DNA of 64,000 nt from Qipengyuania_B thermophila (GCF_004153605.1 NZ_SDSI01000006.1:22741-86740), one strand, 5' to 3'. Numbered from the stretch's first letter, positions 27,081-37,850 are shown. The notes: generated from the sequence alone by a model not told the origin. Translations and numbers: made by a program.

Positions 27081-27101
27081 ATGAACATCTTTGCATATAT
27101 A
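27079..27101 (-). promoter_or_regulatory. Candidate SmtB-type operator overlapping start codon and -10
   Basis: ATATGAACATCTTTGCATAT (27079-27098) has perfect 5-bp arms (ATATG/CATAT) and the GAACA core seen in ArsR/SmtB operators. TATATA at 27096-27101 on the minus strand could be the -10, with TTGCCC at 27117-27122 as -35. Transcription would then begin within about 10 nt of the ATG, giving a nearly leaderless message that the repressor blocks directly. Confidence 0.6.
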
Positions 27102-27190
27102 CCTGATGACCGAGGAGGGCAAGAGGAGAGAGGCGTCGGGAAACCAGGAATGCGCGTTTGCCCCGGCGCCCACATCCTCTAGAACAGCAA

Positions 27191-28084
27191 ATGATGCGAC
27201 CACCGGCACCCGTCATCCTCGTCGACTGGGGCACGACCAACCGCCGGGCCACGCTTGTCGGTCCTGGCGGCGCGGTGCTGGGCAGGGTGTCGGACGGGCT
27301 CGGCGTCCGCTCGGTGCCGGCAGGGGGCTTCGATGAAGCGGTGGCGGGGCTGCGCACAGCACTCGGGGACCATCCCATGCTGCTCGCCGGGATGATCGGC
27401 TCGGCGCGCGGCTGGCGCGAGGCGCCTTACCTCGCCTGTCCTGTCGCTCTTGACGATCTTGCGGATGCGATCGTCTGGGTCGAGCCGGGCCGCACCGGCA
27501 TCGTGCCCGGCGCGTGCGTGGCGGCGGAACGGGGCGGTCCGGACGTGATGCGCGGCGAGGAAGTGCAGGTGCTCGGTGCAGTGGCCGCAGGTGCCATTCC
27601 GCCGGATGCGCTCGTCTGTCATCCGGGCACCCACACGAAGTGGATGCGCGTCGCCGGAGGGCGGCTCGCCTGGTTCCGGACTCGCATGACCGGAGAACTG
27701 TTCGCGCTGCTGCGGGAACACAGCCTGCTTGCCGCTCGGCTGACGGGCGAGGCCGAAGACGATGCCGATTTCCGCCGGGGCGTGCGCCGTGCGCTGGATG
27801 GGGGCGATCTGCTGGGCGACCTGTTCCAGATCCGGGTCCGCGAGGTGCTGAAGCTTGACTTGGGAAGCCCGGCATCCTTCGCCAGCGGGCTGCTGATCGG
27901 CAGCGATGTGGCGTCCGGCATCGCCGCCGGGCCGGAGGGCGTCGTGCATGTGCTCGGCCAGCCCAGCCTTGGCGCGCTCTACGCGGCGGCGCTGGCCGAG
28001 GCCGGTCGGCAGACCCTTGTCCACCGGGATGAACCGGCCTTTCTGCGCGGGATGCAGGCGCTTGCGGACAGGGTGCTGACATGA
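27191..28084 (+). CDS. dgoK: 2-dehydro-3-deoxygalactonokinase
   Basis: 297 residues; phosphorylates 2-keto-3-deoxygalactonate in the De Ley-Doudoroff galactose route. It shows the DGOK family opening ILVDWGTTNRRATL and the middle block HPGTHTKWMRV, followed by FASGLLIGSDV. ATG at 27191 (or 27194) follows the CTAGAACAGCAA leader. It is the first gene of a three-gene set joined by 4-bp overlaps (kinase, aldolase, dehydrogenase). Confidence 0.93.
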   Translation: MMRPPAPVILVDWGTTNRRATLVGPGGAVLGRVSDGLGVRSVPAGGFDEAVAGLRTALGDHPMLLAGMIGSARGWREAPYLACPVALDDLADAIVWVEPGRTGIVPGACVAAERGGPDVMRGEEVQVLGAVAAGAIPPDALVCHPGTHTKWMRVAGGRLAWFRTRMTGELFALLREHSLLAARLTGEAEDDADFRRGVRRALDGGDLLGDLFQIRVREVLKLDLGSPASFASGLLIGSDVASGIAAGPEGVVHVLGQPSLGALYAAALAEAGRQTLVHRDEPAFLRGMQALADRVLT

Positions 28085-28722
28085 CGGGAGTGACCGCCTT
28101 TCAGGCGCATCTGGCTGCCTGCCCGCTCGTCGCCATCCTGAGGGGCATCCGGCCCGGCGAGGCGGTCGCGGTGGGCGAAGCTTTGTGCGAGGCGGGACTG
28201 CGGATCATCGAGGTGCCGCTCAACTCGCCCGATCCGCTCGAGAGCATCGCGCGTCTGGCGCGGGCGCTCGGAAGCGCGGCGACCGTCGGCGCCGGCACCG
28301 TGACACGGCCGGGCGAGGTGCATGACGTGGCCGCCGCCGGCGCCACGCTGGTCGTGTCCCCCGCGACCGACCGGGAGGTGATCGCCGCCACCGCCGGGCT
28401 CGGCATGGCCAGCGTACCCGGCTATTTCACGCCGACCGAGGCCTTTGTCGCGCTCTACGCGGGCGCGCACGCGCTGAAGCTGTTTCCTGCCGAGGCGGCT
28501 TCGGCGGCGGTCCTTCGCGCCCACCGCGCCGTTCTTCCGCCAGCCGTTCCGGTGCTCGTGGTCGGCTCGATCACCCCGGAGGCGATGGCGGATTACCTGT
28601 CGGCCGGCGCGACCGGGTTCGGGCTCGGCGGCGCGCTCTACCGGCCCGGCGACTCGCCGGCGGCCGCGCGGGCCAGGGCGCGCCGCTTCGTGGAGCAGCT
28701 GGGCCGGGGCGATCGGGCGTGA
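28081..28722 (+). CDS. dgoA: 2-dehydro-3-deoxy-6-phosphogalactonate aldolase
   Basis: 213 residues, class I aldolase that splits KDPGal into pyruvate and glyceraldehyde 3-phosphate. It has the KDPG/KDPGal TIM-barrel motifs: LVAILRGIRPGEAV at the N-terminus, VGAGTVTRPGEV, and the Schiff-base Lys in HALKLFPAEAAS near residue 138. Overlaps dgoK by ATGA and the next gene by GTGA. Context favours the galactose rather than the glucose (Eda) reaction. Confidence 0.93.
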   Translation: MTGVTAFQAHLAACPLVAILRGIRPGEAVAVGEALCEAGLRIIEVPLNSPDPLESIARLARALGSAATVGAGTVTRPGEVHDVAAAGATLVVSPATDREVIAATAGLGMASVPGYFTPTEAFVALYAGAHALKLFPAEAASAAVLRAHRAVLPPAVPVLVVGSITPEAMADYLSAGATGFGLGGALYRPGDSPAAARARARRFVEQLGRGDRA

Positions 28723-29657
28723 CAATCGGCATTGCCATCATCGGCTATGGCAAGATCGCCCGCGACCAGCACGTGCCGGCCATCGCCGCCAACGACAGCT
28801 TCCGGCTGGAGGCGATCTGCACGCGGGGGCCCGTCAGCGACGCGCCGGTTCCGGTGTTCGACAATGCCGCAGCCATGTTCGGCGCGCTCGGCGCGTCAGT
28901 GCAGGCGGTGGTGGTGGCAACGCCGCCGGGGCCGCGCTTCGCCCTCGCGGAGGCGGCGCTCGCCGCCGGGCGCGCGGTGCTGCTGGAAAAGCCACCGGCG
29001 GCGACCCTTGGCGAAGTGGACGCGCTCGTGCGGCAGGCGCATGAGCGCGGGCTGGCCCTGTATGCCGGCTGGCACTCGCAGCATGCTGCGGCCGTCCAGC
29101 CGGCGGCACGGCTCCTTGCCGGGCGCACGGTCGGGCGGCTGCGGATCCGCTGGCACGAGGACGTGCGCGTCTGGCATCCCGGGCAGGACTGGGTGTGGGA
29201 CGCGGGCGGGCTGGGGGTTTTCGATCCCGGCATCAACGCGCTTTCCATCGCCAGCGCCATCCTGCCGGCGCCGCTGATCGTTGGCGGCGCCTGCCTGAGC
29301 GTACCCGCAAACCGGCAATCCCCGATCGGGGCGGAGATCACCTTTTCCGGCATCGACGGTGCCGCTTCGTTCAACTGGAACCACACCGGGGCCGAGGAGT
29401 GGACGATCGACATCGACACGGCCGACGGGCTGTCGCTGTCGCTGCGCGAGGGCGGCGCCCGGCTGTTCGTGGGCGGTGCGGAGCAGCGGCTCGACGGAGC
29501 GGGCGAGTATCCCTCGCTCTATCGCCGTTTCGCCGGGCTGGTGAACGCCCGCGCGGTGGAGGTCGATGCCGAGCCGATGCGGATCGTCGCCGACGCGATG
29601 CTGGTCGCCAGGCGCGGCGCGGCGCCGGCATTCCACTGGAACGGGACGGACGCGTGA
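28719..29657 (+). CDS. Galactose 1-dehydrogenase-like Gfo/Idh/MocA oxidoreductase
   Basis: 312 residues, GTG start coupled to dgoA. Rossmann opening IAIIGYGKIARDQHVPAI, the family EKPPAATLGE loop near residue 90, and DVRVWHPGQDWVWDAGG with FDPGINALS, closely matching NAD(P)-dependent D-galactose dehydrogenase (gal) of pseudomonads. It would oxidise galactose to galactonolactone, the first step of the pathway whose last two steps are encoded just upstream. Galactonolactonase and galactonate dehydratase are not in this window. Confidence 0.87.
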   Translation: MTIGIAIIGYGKIARDQHVPAIAANDSFRLEAICTRGPVSDAPVPVFDNAAAMFGALGASVQAVVVATPPGPRFALAEAALAAGRAVLLEKPPAATLGEVDALVRQAHERGLALYAGWHSQHAAAVQPAARLLAGRTVGRLRIRWHEDVRVWHPGQDWVWDAGGLGVFDPGINALSIASAILPAPLIVGGACLSVPANRQSPIGAEITFSGIDGAASFNWNHTGAEEWTIDIDTADGLSLSLREGGARLFVGGAEQRLDGAGEYPSLYRRFAGLVNARAVEVDAEPMRIVADAMLVARRGAAPAFHWNGTDA

Positions 29658-29681
29658 GGCGCCGTTGCCGTGCGCGCGGCG

Positions 29682-31607
<1,926 letters not shown>

Positions 31608-31697
31608 GAGCGTGGTTCCCCTTCTGCGGCGATCAAAGCACCACGGGGGCGCGGCGTCGAGTCCGGCCGCGTGGGGCGACGCGACGCGCCGGGTTGG

Positions 31698-31728
31698 GGC
31701 ACCGCGCGAGCGGCGGGTGCGCGGTGCC
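31698..31728 (-). terminator. Strong hairpin after the TonB receptor gene
   Basis: GGCACCGCGC (31698-31707) and GCGCGGTGCC (31719-31728) form a perfect 10-bp stem with an 11-nt loop, 19 bp past the receptor stop codon on the minus strand. There is no T-run, so it may work with Rho or protect the 3' end. Confidence 0.55.
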
Positions 31729-31747
31729 GCGCTTCCGCGCGCGCTGC

Positions 31748-34480
31748 TCAGAAGTCGTAGGCGGCCGACAGCGAGATCGAGCGACCGACCTCGTAGCTGT
31801 TCACCTCGATCCGCTGCACGCCGTTGGTCTGATACTCGAAATTGCCGCGGCCGAAGATGTTGCGGGCTTCGAATTTCAGCTCCAGCGGCAGGCCGAGGAA
31901 ATTGACCGCCTCGCGCGCCACGAGATCGACCCGCAGTCCCGGATCCTCCTCGATGTCGGGCAGGCCGCTGGTGCCGCGGCTGGTCACGCGCTTGCTGGCA
32001 TAGGACAGGAGCAGCGTGACCTGCTGGAGCCGTTCGGTGTCCTCGAGCCCGAGCTGGAGATTGACGAGGTGATCGGATTGGCCGGTCAGCGGCCGTCTGT
32101 CGATGAAGAAGTCGCTCGCCGGACGGGTGCCGCCGGGGAAGACGTTGGTCGTGTCGCCCTCGCGCACGGAGATCGAGGACTGAGTGAAGGTGTAGTTCGC
32201 CACCGCGATCAGCTGCTTGGTGGTGAACCAGCCTCCCAGCCCGGTCAGATCGTGCCCGTACTGCAGATCCACTTCCGCCCCGTACAGCCGGGCGCTCGGC
32301 GCGTTGGCGAAGCTGGTCAGCTGGTCATTGTCGGAAAAGCTCGAATAGGCTTCGATCGGGCGCCGGATGTCCTTGAAGAAACCGGCCACGCTCGCCCGGT
32401 TGCCGCGTCCGAAGTAGTATTCGGCGCGCACTTCCGCGTTGGTCAGGGTGCTGTCCTTGAGGAAGGGGTTGCCGTTGAACTGCCGGTTGGTTTCCGGGTC
32501 GTAGTAGGTCTGGAAGATGAGCTCGCGGAACTGCGGCCGGGCAATGGTGCGCGAGGCGGCGGCGCGCAGCTGCACGCCGTCGGCCGGCACGTAGGTGACC
32601 GTCAACGCCGGGAGGAAGTAATCGTTGCGCAGCAGCGTGCCGCTCGCCTCGTTCACCGGCGCGTTGTTGAGGATGACGGGGTTCACCTCCTGCCGCGCGT
32701 CCTCGTAGCGGACCCCCACATCCACCGTCAGCCCGTCGAACGGGGAGAGGCTCGCCTGCGCATAGCCGGCATGGATCTCCAGCTCGGCGGTGAAGGCCGG
32801 ATCGGCCTGGGTCGTTTCCACGAGGTTAAATTCGTAGAAGTCGACGAGCGCATCGCCGAGCAGCAGGTCGGGACGCAGCGCGCCGGCGGCGCGATCGAAG
32901 CTCGTCGGAGCGTTGATCAGGAACTCGCGCCGCTCGGAATACCGGTCGGTCAGCGTGTAGGCGTAGCCCCCCGTGACGCGGATGCGGTCCTTGAGCGCGT
33001 AGCTCAGATCGACCCCGCCGGTGTAGAGCTTCTCCGTGAGGTCGGAGAACACCACGGCGGCCGTGCCGCGCTGGCGGTCGAGCACGTTGATGAACGTGTT
33101 GCCGAGCGGATCGGCGGCGTTGTTGGAGCGGACATATTCGAACAGGTATTCGTACGGAGCCTCGCGGTCGGTCTGCGCATAGCCGCCGCGCAGGTCCACC
33201 GACAGCGGCCCGAAGCGCAGCTCCGCCACGCCCTGGGTGTTGATGAGCTGCCGCTCGAACCAGCCGGTGCGCGCCGCCTGTTCCGAAAAGCCCGTCTGGA
33301 AGTCCTCGCCCTGCGACAGCGAGGACTGCTTTACTACGTCGCGGATGTAGAGGTTCGTCCAGCGCAGCCGGCTCTGTCCCAGTTCGAGGCCGAGGCCGAG
33401 CAGGCCGTTCACGAGGATCCGGTTGTCCGTCACGATGTCGCGGAAGTCGGTGTCGAGCTCGAGATCGGAGTTGATGGCCGTCTGCGCGGTGATGAACCGG
33501 TTGCGCCAGCGGTTGGAGATCGAGGCGGTGGCGATGACGCCGAGCCGTCCGCTGTCGCCGAAGTCGGTGGAGGTGCCGCCGCTGATGCTGGCGCTCCAGT
33601 TCGCCGGAAGATGGTCGATCTTCTGCAGGAGCACGAGGTTCGGATTGCCGAGCTGCTTGATGATCTCGCCCTGCTGCGCGCGGGAGAAGTCGGACAGCCG
33701 CTCACCGCTGTCGAAGAAAGCCTGCAGCGCCGGCGGCACCTTGCGGGTGCCGTCGTCGAAGCCGAACCAGTCGAAGTCGGACCCGTAATAGGCAAGGCCG
33801 TTCTGGAAGGTCGTTTCCGTGTCGCCGCTGATCCCGGCGCCGATGCGCAGGAACGGCTCGTCCGGCACGGCGCGGGTGGTGAGATTGATCACCCCGCCGC
33901 CGAACTCGCCGGGAAAGTTGGCCGAGTAGGTCTTCTGCACGAGGCTGGACGCGACGATGTTGGTGGGAAAGATGTCCAGCGGCACCACGCGGCTGAGCGG
34001 TTCGGGCGAGGGCAGCGCGAGGCCGTTCAGCAGCGCCAGCGAATAGCGGTCGCCAAGGCCGCGCACGAACACGAAGCCGTTGCCCTGGATGGACAGGCCG
34101 GTGACCCGCCCCAGCGCGCCGGCGATGTCGCCCTCGCCGGTGCGGGCGATCTGCTCCGTCGACAGCACGGAGATGACCTGCGACGAGCTGCGGGTGATGT
34201 CGCGGATGCGCCGACCGGTGACGACGATCTCGTTGCCACCGCCCGGGATCGAGACGTCCGGCTGCCGGTCGCCGGCGCCTTCCTCGCCCACGTCCGGGCC
34301 GGGCACCTCGGTCGCTTCGTCATCGGCCTGCGTCTGCTCCGCCGGGGGCAGCGGCATGCCGGTGGTGCCGGGCTGTCCGACCGTCCCCTGGGCCATGAGC
34401 GCGCCGGGGACGACGAGGCTGCCCAGCGACAGGATCGTTCCCCCCATGAGCAGCCGGAACAGCCGCGTGCCAGTCGCCAT
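31748..34480 (-). CDS. TonB-dependent outer-membrane receptor
   Basis: 910 residues. Signal peptide up to about residue 30 (VVPGALMAQ), a Pro/Asp linker, then the plug domain (EIVVTGRRIRDITRSSSQVI, RGLGDRYSLALLNGLALPSP, FPGEFGGGVINLTTR) and a 22-strand barrel ending in SLSAAYDF. The VVTGRRIRDITRSS opening is the TonB box region. It follows the beta-helix-like lipoprotein gene by 77 bp on the same strand, behind a Pho box, so it is probably induced by phosphate limitation and the lipoprotein may deliver the ligand. The substrate is not known. Confidence 0.92.
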   Translation of the reverse strand: MATGTRLFRLLMGGTILSLGSLVVPGALMAQGTVGQPGTTGMPLPPAEQTQADDEATEVPGPDVGEEGAGDRQPDVSIPGGGNEIVVTGRRIRDITRSSSQVISVLSTEQIARTGEGDIAGALGRVTGLSIQGNGFVFVRGLGDRYSLALLNGLALPSPEPLSRVVPLDIFPTNIVASSLVQKTYSANFPGEFGGGVINLTTRAVPDEPFLRIGAGISGDTETTFQNGLAYYGSDFDWFGFDDGTRKVPPALQAFFDSGERLSDFSRAQQGEIIKQLGNPNLVLLQKIDHLPANWSASISGGTSTDFGDSGRLGVIATASISNRWRNRFITAQTAINSDLELDTDFRDIVTDNRILVNGLLGLGLELGQSRLRWTNLYIRDVVKQSSLSQGEDFQTGFSEQAARTGWFERQLINTQGVAELRFGPLSVDLRGGYAQTDREAPYEYLFEYVRSNNAADPLGNTFINVLDRQRGTAAVVFSDLTEKLYTGGVDLSYALKDRIRVTGGYAYTLTDRYSERREFLINAPTSFDRAAGALRPDLLLGDALVDFYEFNLVETTQADPAFTAELEIHAGYAQASLSPFDGLTVDVGVRYEDARQEVNPVILNNAPVNEASGTLLRNDYFLPALTVTYVPADGVQLRAAASRTIARPQFRELIFQTYYDPETNRQFNGNPFLKDSTLTNAEVRAEYYFGRGNRASVAGFFKDIRRPIEAYSSFSDNDQLTSFANAPSARLYGAEVDLQYGHDLTGLGGWFTTKQLIAVANYTFTQSSISVREGDTTNVFPGGTRPASDFFIDRRPLTGQSDHLVNLQLGLEDTERLQQVTLLLSYASKRVTSRGTSGLPDIEEDPGLRVDLVAREAVNFLGLPLELKFEARNIFGRGNFEYQTNGVQRIEVNSYEVGRSISLSAAYDF

Positions 34481-34557
34481 CGTCAATGCCCTTCGAAACG
34501 GTGTCAGTTCGGTCTTGGAAGTGGGCCGGGGCGGCCAGGTGGCCGCCCCGGCTGCGG

Positions 34558-36135
34558 TCAGCTGGTGTAGACCGGCAGGCTGTCGCAGCTGCCGGTGCTG
34601 CTCTGGCCGAAATTCGCGGTGGCCGAATTGCAGGTCCAGCCGCGGTACCAGGTGTCGTTGGCGTCCCGCACGGCGCCGATGGTGCTCACGCTGTCGAAGA
34701 AGGTCGAGAGCGCGGCCGGATTGAAGGCCGGCACGCCTGCCTCGTTGGCACCGTTGACGAAGGTCAGGGTGAGCGTGTTCGTGAACGGCGAGCGGTTGTT
34801 GCTGCCGACGCGGAAGATCGCCTCGGCCTGCGCCGCCGTGGCACCGCCGCCCGAGCCGTTGACGAAGGCGGTGGCGCAATCGAGCACGACCGATTCGAAC
34901 CGCGGCGGCCCGCGATCCTGCAGCGCGGCATCGGCGGCGCGGATGGTCGCGGCATCGTCGATCCGCAGGCAGCCCGGGCCGCCGGCGGACACCACGACCG
35001 CGTTGGCGAGGGTGAAGTCGGCGCCGCCGCGCAGGCGCAGCACCGGCGCGGCCGCGGCGTTGCGAGCGATGAAGGTCGCGTTGCTGATCTGGAGATTGGT
35101 GCGCGGCAGGCTGTCGACGAACGGATTGGTCGAATCCAGCTCGATGATCGAGTCGCCCGCACCCTGCCGCTGGACGGCGATGGTGTACTGGATGTTCGTC
35201 TGTGAACCGGTGTCAACGTCGATGCTGTCGTCCTCGGCGCCGACCACCACCAGATACTTCATATTGACGAAGCCGCCGAAGAACTCGACCCCGTCATCCG
35301 AGCTGTTGTAGCTCATGATATGGCTGAGCTGCGTGCCGGTGCCGGTGCCGCCGGTGGTGAGCGACTGAAGCTCGTTGTCGCCCGACAGCACGAAGCCGGA
35401 GTAGCGGATCTGCACATAGCGCATCACGCCCGAATTGTCGTTCGGCGTCGCGCCGCCATAGAGGGCCGGCTGGGCCGCGCCCTCGACCTGCCGCTCGCAG
35501 TTGACGGTGCCGGGCGTCGCGCCGGGGGCGATGCAGTCGGTGGTCGGCGCGCGGCCGGCCAGCACCACGCCGCCCCACTGGCCGGACGAGGCTTCGCGCC
35601 CGACATTCAGTCCCTGCACATTGTCGCGGCTGGTGAAGATGATCGGGCGCGCGGCCGTGCCGACGGCGTTGATGCGGTTGCCGCGGTTCACCATCAGGAA
35701 CGAGGCGCCGCTGGCGAATACGGTGACCCCCGGCTCGATGCCCAGCACGACGTTCGTGTCGGCGCTGCTCGGCGCCGGACCGCCATCGGTGCCGACATCC
35801 ACGCGGCCGTTCATCTGGTAGAGCAGGCCCGGGACGTAGGGCAGGGTGGTGGACGCGGTGAAGCGCGCCGGCATGGTGCAGACCCGGTAGGTGCCGGTCG
35901 GTCCGGTGATCGTGCCGGCGTCGGTCAGCTGCGCGGGATTGGCGATGGTCGGGCACCCGGCGGCCGGAGTGACGCCCGCCGCGGGCGGCGGCGTTGTGGG
36001 CGACGGCGCGGGTGCCGGCGGGTTGTTGATGGTGATGTTGCCGCCGGTCCCCGGCGAAGCGATGTCGTCGGCGCCGCAGGCGGCCAGTGCCAGCACGCTG
36101 CAGCCGAGCGCGATTGTGCGATGGATGTGTGTCAC
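34558..36135 (-). CDS. Large secreted lipoprotein, right-handed beta-helix-like, paired with TonB receptor
   Basis: 525 residues: lipobox LALAAC at about residue 20, a Pro-rich linker, then repeating short strands typical of parallel beta-helices. The conserved run SSGQWGGVVLAGRAP, GGATPNDNSGVMRYVQIRYS, SSDDGVEFFGGFVNMKYL and EDDSIDVDTG defines a family common in Bacteroidetes and sphingomonads, with no assigned reaction. Acidic DD/DSIDVD clusters could bind Ca2+. It is the first gene behind the Pho box and precedes the receptor; it is probably displayed on the cell surface. Cys pairs occur at the ends. Confidence 0.8.
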   Translation of the reverse strand: MTHIHRTIALGCSVLALAACGADDIASPGTGGNITINNPPAPAPSPTTPPPAAGVTPAAGCPTIANPAQLTDAGTITGPTGTYRVCTMPARFTASTTLPYVPGLLYQMNGRVDVGTDGGPAPSSADTNVVLGIEPGVTVFASGASFLMVNRGNRINAVGTAARPIIFTSRDNVQGLNVGREASSGQWGGVVLAGRAPTTDCIAPGATPGTVNCERQVEGAAQPALYGGATPNDNSGVMRYVQIRYSGFVLSGDNELQSLTTGGTGTGTQLSHIMSYNSSDDGVEFFGGFVNMKYLVVVGAEDDSIDVDTGSQTNIQYTIAVQRQGAGDSIIELDSTNPFVDSLPRTNLQISNATFIARNAAAAPVLRLRGGADFTLANAVVVSAGGPGCLRIDDAATIRAADAALQDRGPPRFESVVLDCATAFVNGSGGGATAAQAEAIFRVGSNNRSPFTNTLTLTFVNGANEAGVPAFNPAALSTFFDSVSTIGAVRDANDTWYRGWTCNSATANFGQSSTGSCDSLPVYTS

Positions 36136-36229
36136 GAAAACTGTCCCCTCGACAGCCGGGCGGGGCGTCCGTCCGGCGAGTCGGCCCGGCGCTCCTCCGC
36201 CTTGCCTGCAGCCCGGCTATCGGCGGTCG

Positions 36230-36247
36230 ATGACAGTTTTCTGGCAG
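36230..36247 (-). promoter_or_regulatory. Pho box (PhoB site)
   Basis: On the minus strand the 18-mer CTGCCAGAAAACTGTCAT matches the PhoB consensus (two CTGTCAT repeats 4 bp apart) at 16 of 18 positions. A further CTGTCAT copy lies upstream at 36261-36267. GATAGC at 36216-36221, about 9 bp beyond the box, could be the -10, the normal spacing when PhoB replaces a -35 contact. The lipoprotein ATG is about 95 bp downstream. Confidence 0.7.
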
Positions 36248-36325
36248 GCTCCTGCTGAAGATGACAGCTTTGTCGCAAAGCGCGCAAATGCGCGAAATAC
36301 CGAAGAAATCTTTTTCAGCGCCCGG

Positions 36326-36865
36326 TCACTGTCCGCCCCGCACCCGCTCTGCAAAGCTGCGGCGCAGCTTCTGCAGCTTGGGCGGGATCACTGCCAGACA
36401 GTAAGGATTGCGCTGCCCTTCGCCCTCCCAGTACTCCTGGTGGTAATCCTCGGCCGGGTACCACTGCGCCGGGCCTTCGATGGTCGTCACGGCACTCTCG
36501 CCCGGATGCTCGGCATTCCAGCGCGCGATCGCCTGTTCCGCCTCCGCACGCTGTCCGTCCGTCACGGGGAAGATCGCGGAGCGGTACTGGGTGCCGATGT
36601 CGTTCCCCTGCCGGTTCAGCTGGGTCGGGTCGTGCGTGCCCATGAACACGTCGAGCAGGTCGCCATAGCTCAGGGCATCAGGGTCGAAGGTCACGCGCAC
36701 CGCCTCCGCATGACCGGTCGTGCCCGAGCACACCTGCTTGTAGGTGGGGTTGGCCACGTCGCCGCCGATGTAGCCGCTCTCGACATCCTTCACGCCCACA
36801 ACGTCGCGGAACACCGCCTCCGTGCACCAGAAGCACCCGCCCGCCACGATCGCCTGCTCTTCCAT
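36326..36865 (-). CDS. msrA: Peptide-methionine (S)-S-oxide reductase
   Basis: 179 residues; repairs methionine sulfoxide in proteins using thioredoxin. Catalytic Cys in the GGCFWCTEA motif at residues 9-17, then GYIGGDVANPTYKQVCSGTTGHAE, shortened here to its key parts GGDVANPTY and the second Cys of VCSGTTGHAEAV; EDYHQEYW follows. Length is normal for MsrA without an MsrB fusion. No msrB is adjacent. Confidence 0.95.
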   Translation of the reverse strand: MEEQAIVAGGCFWCTEAVFRDVVGVKDVESGYIGGDVANPTYKQVCSGTTGHAEAVRVTFDPDALSYGDLLDVFMGTHDPTQLNRQGNDIGTQYRSAIFPVTDGQRAEAEQAIARWNAEHPGESAVTTIEGPAQWYPAEDYHQEYWEGEGQRNPYCLAVIPPKLQKLRRSFAERVRGGQ

Positions 36866-36967
36866 CGCCTCGACTCCTTTGCCGGTCAGGTAGGGCGGCA
36901 GACCTCGCTTGTCACCGGACGAGCTTCGACTAGGATGCGCCGCCATCGACCCACCGGAGACATGCTG

Positions 36968-37837
36968 ATGCGCCCGACCCTTTGCGCCGCGCTTGCCGGC
37001 GCCGCCCTGCTCGCTGTTCCTGCCGCCGCCGGCTCTTACCGGCACGAGGCGGAGCAACCTGCCGGCGCCGCGACCGAGACGTTCCTGCGCCAGCACGGAG
37101 AGGCGCTGGCGGGCGCCATCAACCACCCGACCCGGGCCGAGGACCGCGCGCGCGACGCCTACCGGCATCCGGAGGAAACACTGGCCTTCTGGCAGGTGGC
37201 GCCGGACATGAAGGTCGGCGAGTACGCGCCGGGGGGCGGATGGTTCTCGCGCCTGCTGGGGCATTACCTCGGCGGAGAGGGCGAGCTGGTAGGTCTGTTC
37301 TTCTCCACGAGTACGGCTGCCGACGCCGCCGGACAGGACCGGCTGCGCGCGGCCGCGGCCAAGTTCCCGGCCGACGTGGCGGGCTTTACCGGCCTGCCGG
37401 CGGACCGGTTTGCGGCCTACACCCTTGACGCGGTGCCCGCGGACGAGCGCGGCACGTTCGACCGGATCATCATCGCCCGCATGATGCACAATCTTCACGG
37501 GCGCGGCATTGCCGACACGGAGCTGCGCGCCATGCGCGATCTGCTGAAGGATGACGGCATGATCGGGGTGGAACAACACCGCGCCCGCGCCGACGCGCCG
37601 TGGAGCTACGCCAACGGTTCGAAGGGCTACATGCGCCAGGACGACGTGATCGCGCTCATGCGGCTCAACGGCTTCGAACTGGTGGGTGCGAGCGAGGCGA
37701 ACGCCAATCCGCGCGATCCGGCCAACCATGCCGAGGGCGTGTGGGAAATGCCGCCGATCCTGCGCACGCAGCGCGAGGATCTGCGCGGGCTGGGCGAAAG
37801 CGACCGCATGACCCTGCTGTTCCGCAAGGCCCGCTGA
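36968..37837 (+). CDS. Exported class I SAM-dependent methyltransferase-like protein (COG4798)
   Basis: 289 residues with a Sec signal peptide (LCAALAGAALLAVPAAAGS). The methyltransferase core has GEYAPGGGWFSRLLGHYL as the SAM-binding region, FDRIIIARMMHNLH, and LLKDDGMIGVEQHRA, as in COG4798 predicted methyltransferases. The periplasmic location is unusual for a SAM enzyme, but is a known trait of this family. ATG 36968 is preferred to 36962 because GGAGA lies 7 nt upstream. Function unknown. Confidence 0.82.
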   Translation: MRPTLCAALAGAALLAVPAAAGSYRHEAEQPAGAATETFLRQHGEALAGAINHPTRAEDRARDAYRHPEETLAFWQVAPDMKVGEYAPGGGWFSRLLGHYLGGEGELVGLFFSTSTAADAAGQDRLRAAAAKFPADVAGFTGLPADRFAAYTLDAVPADERGTFDRIIIARMMHNLHGRGIADTELRAMRDLLKDDGMIGVEQHRARADAPWSYANGSKGYMRQDDVIALMRLNGFELVGASEANANPRDPANHAEGVWEMPPILRTQREDLRGLGESDRMTLLFRKAR

Positions 37838-37850
37838 CAACGGTTCGCGC

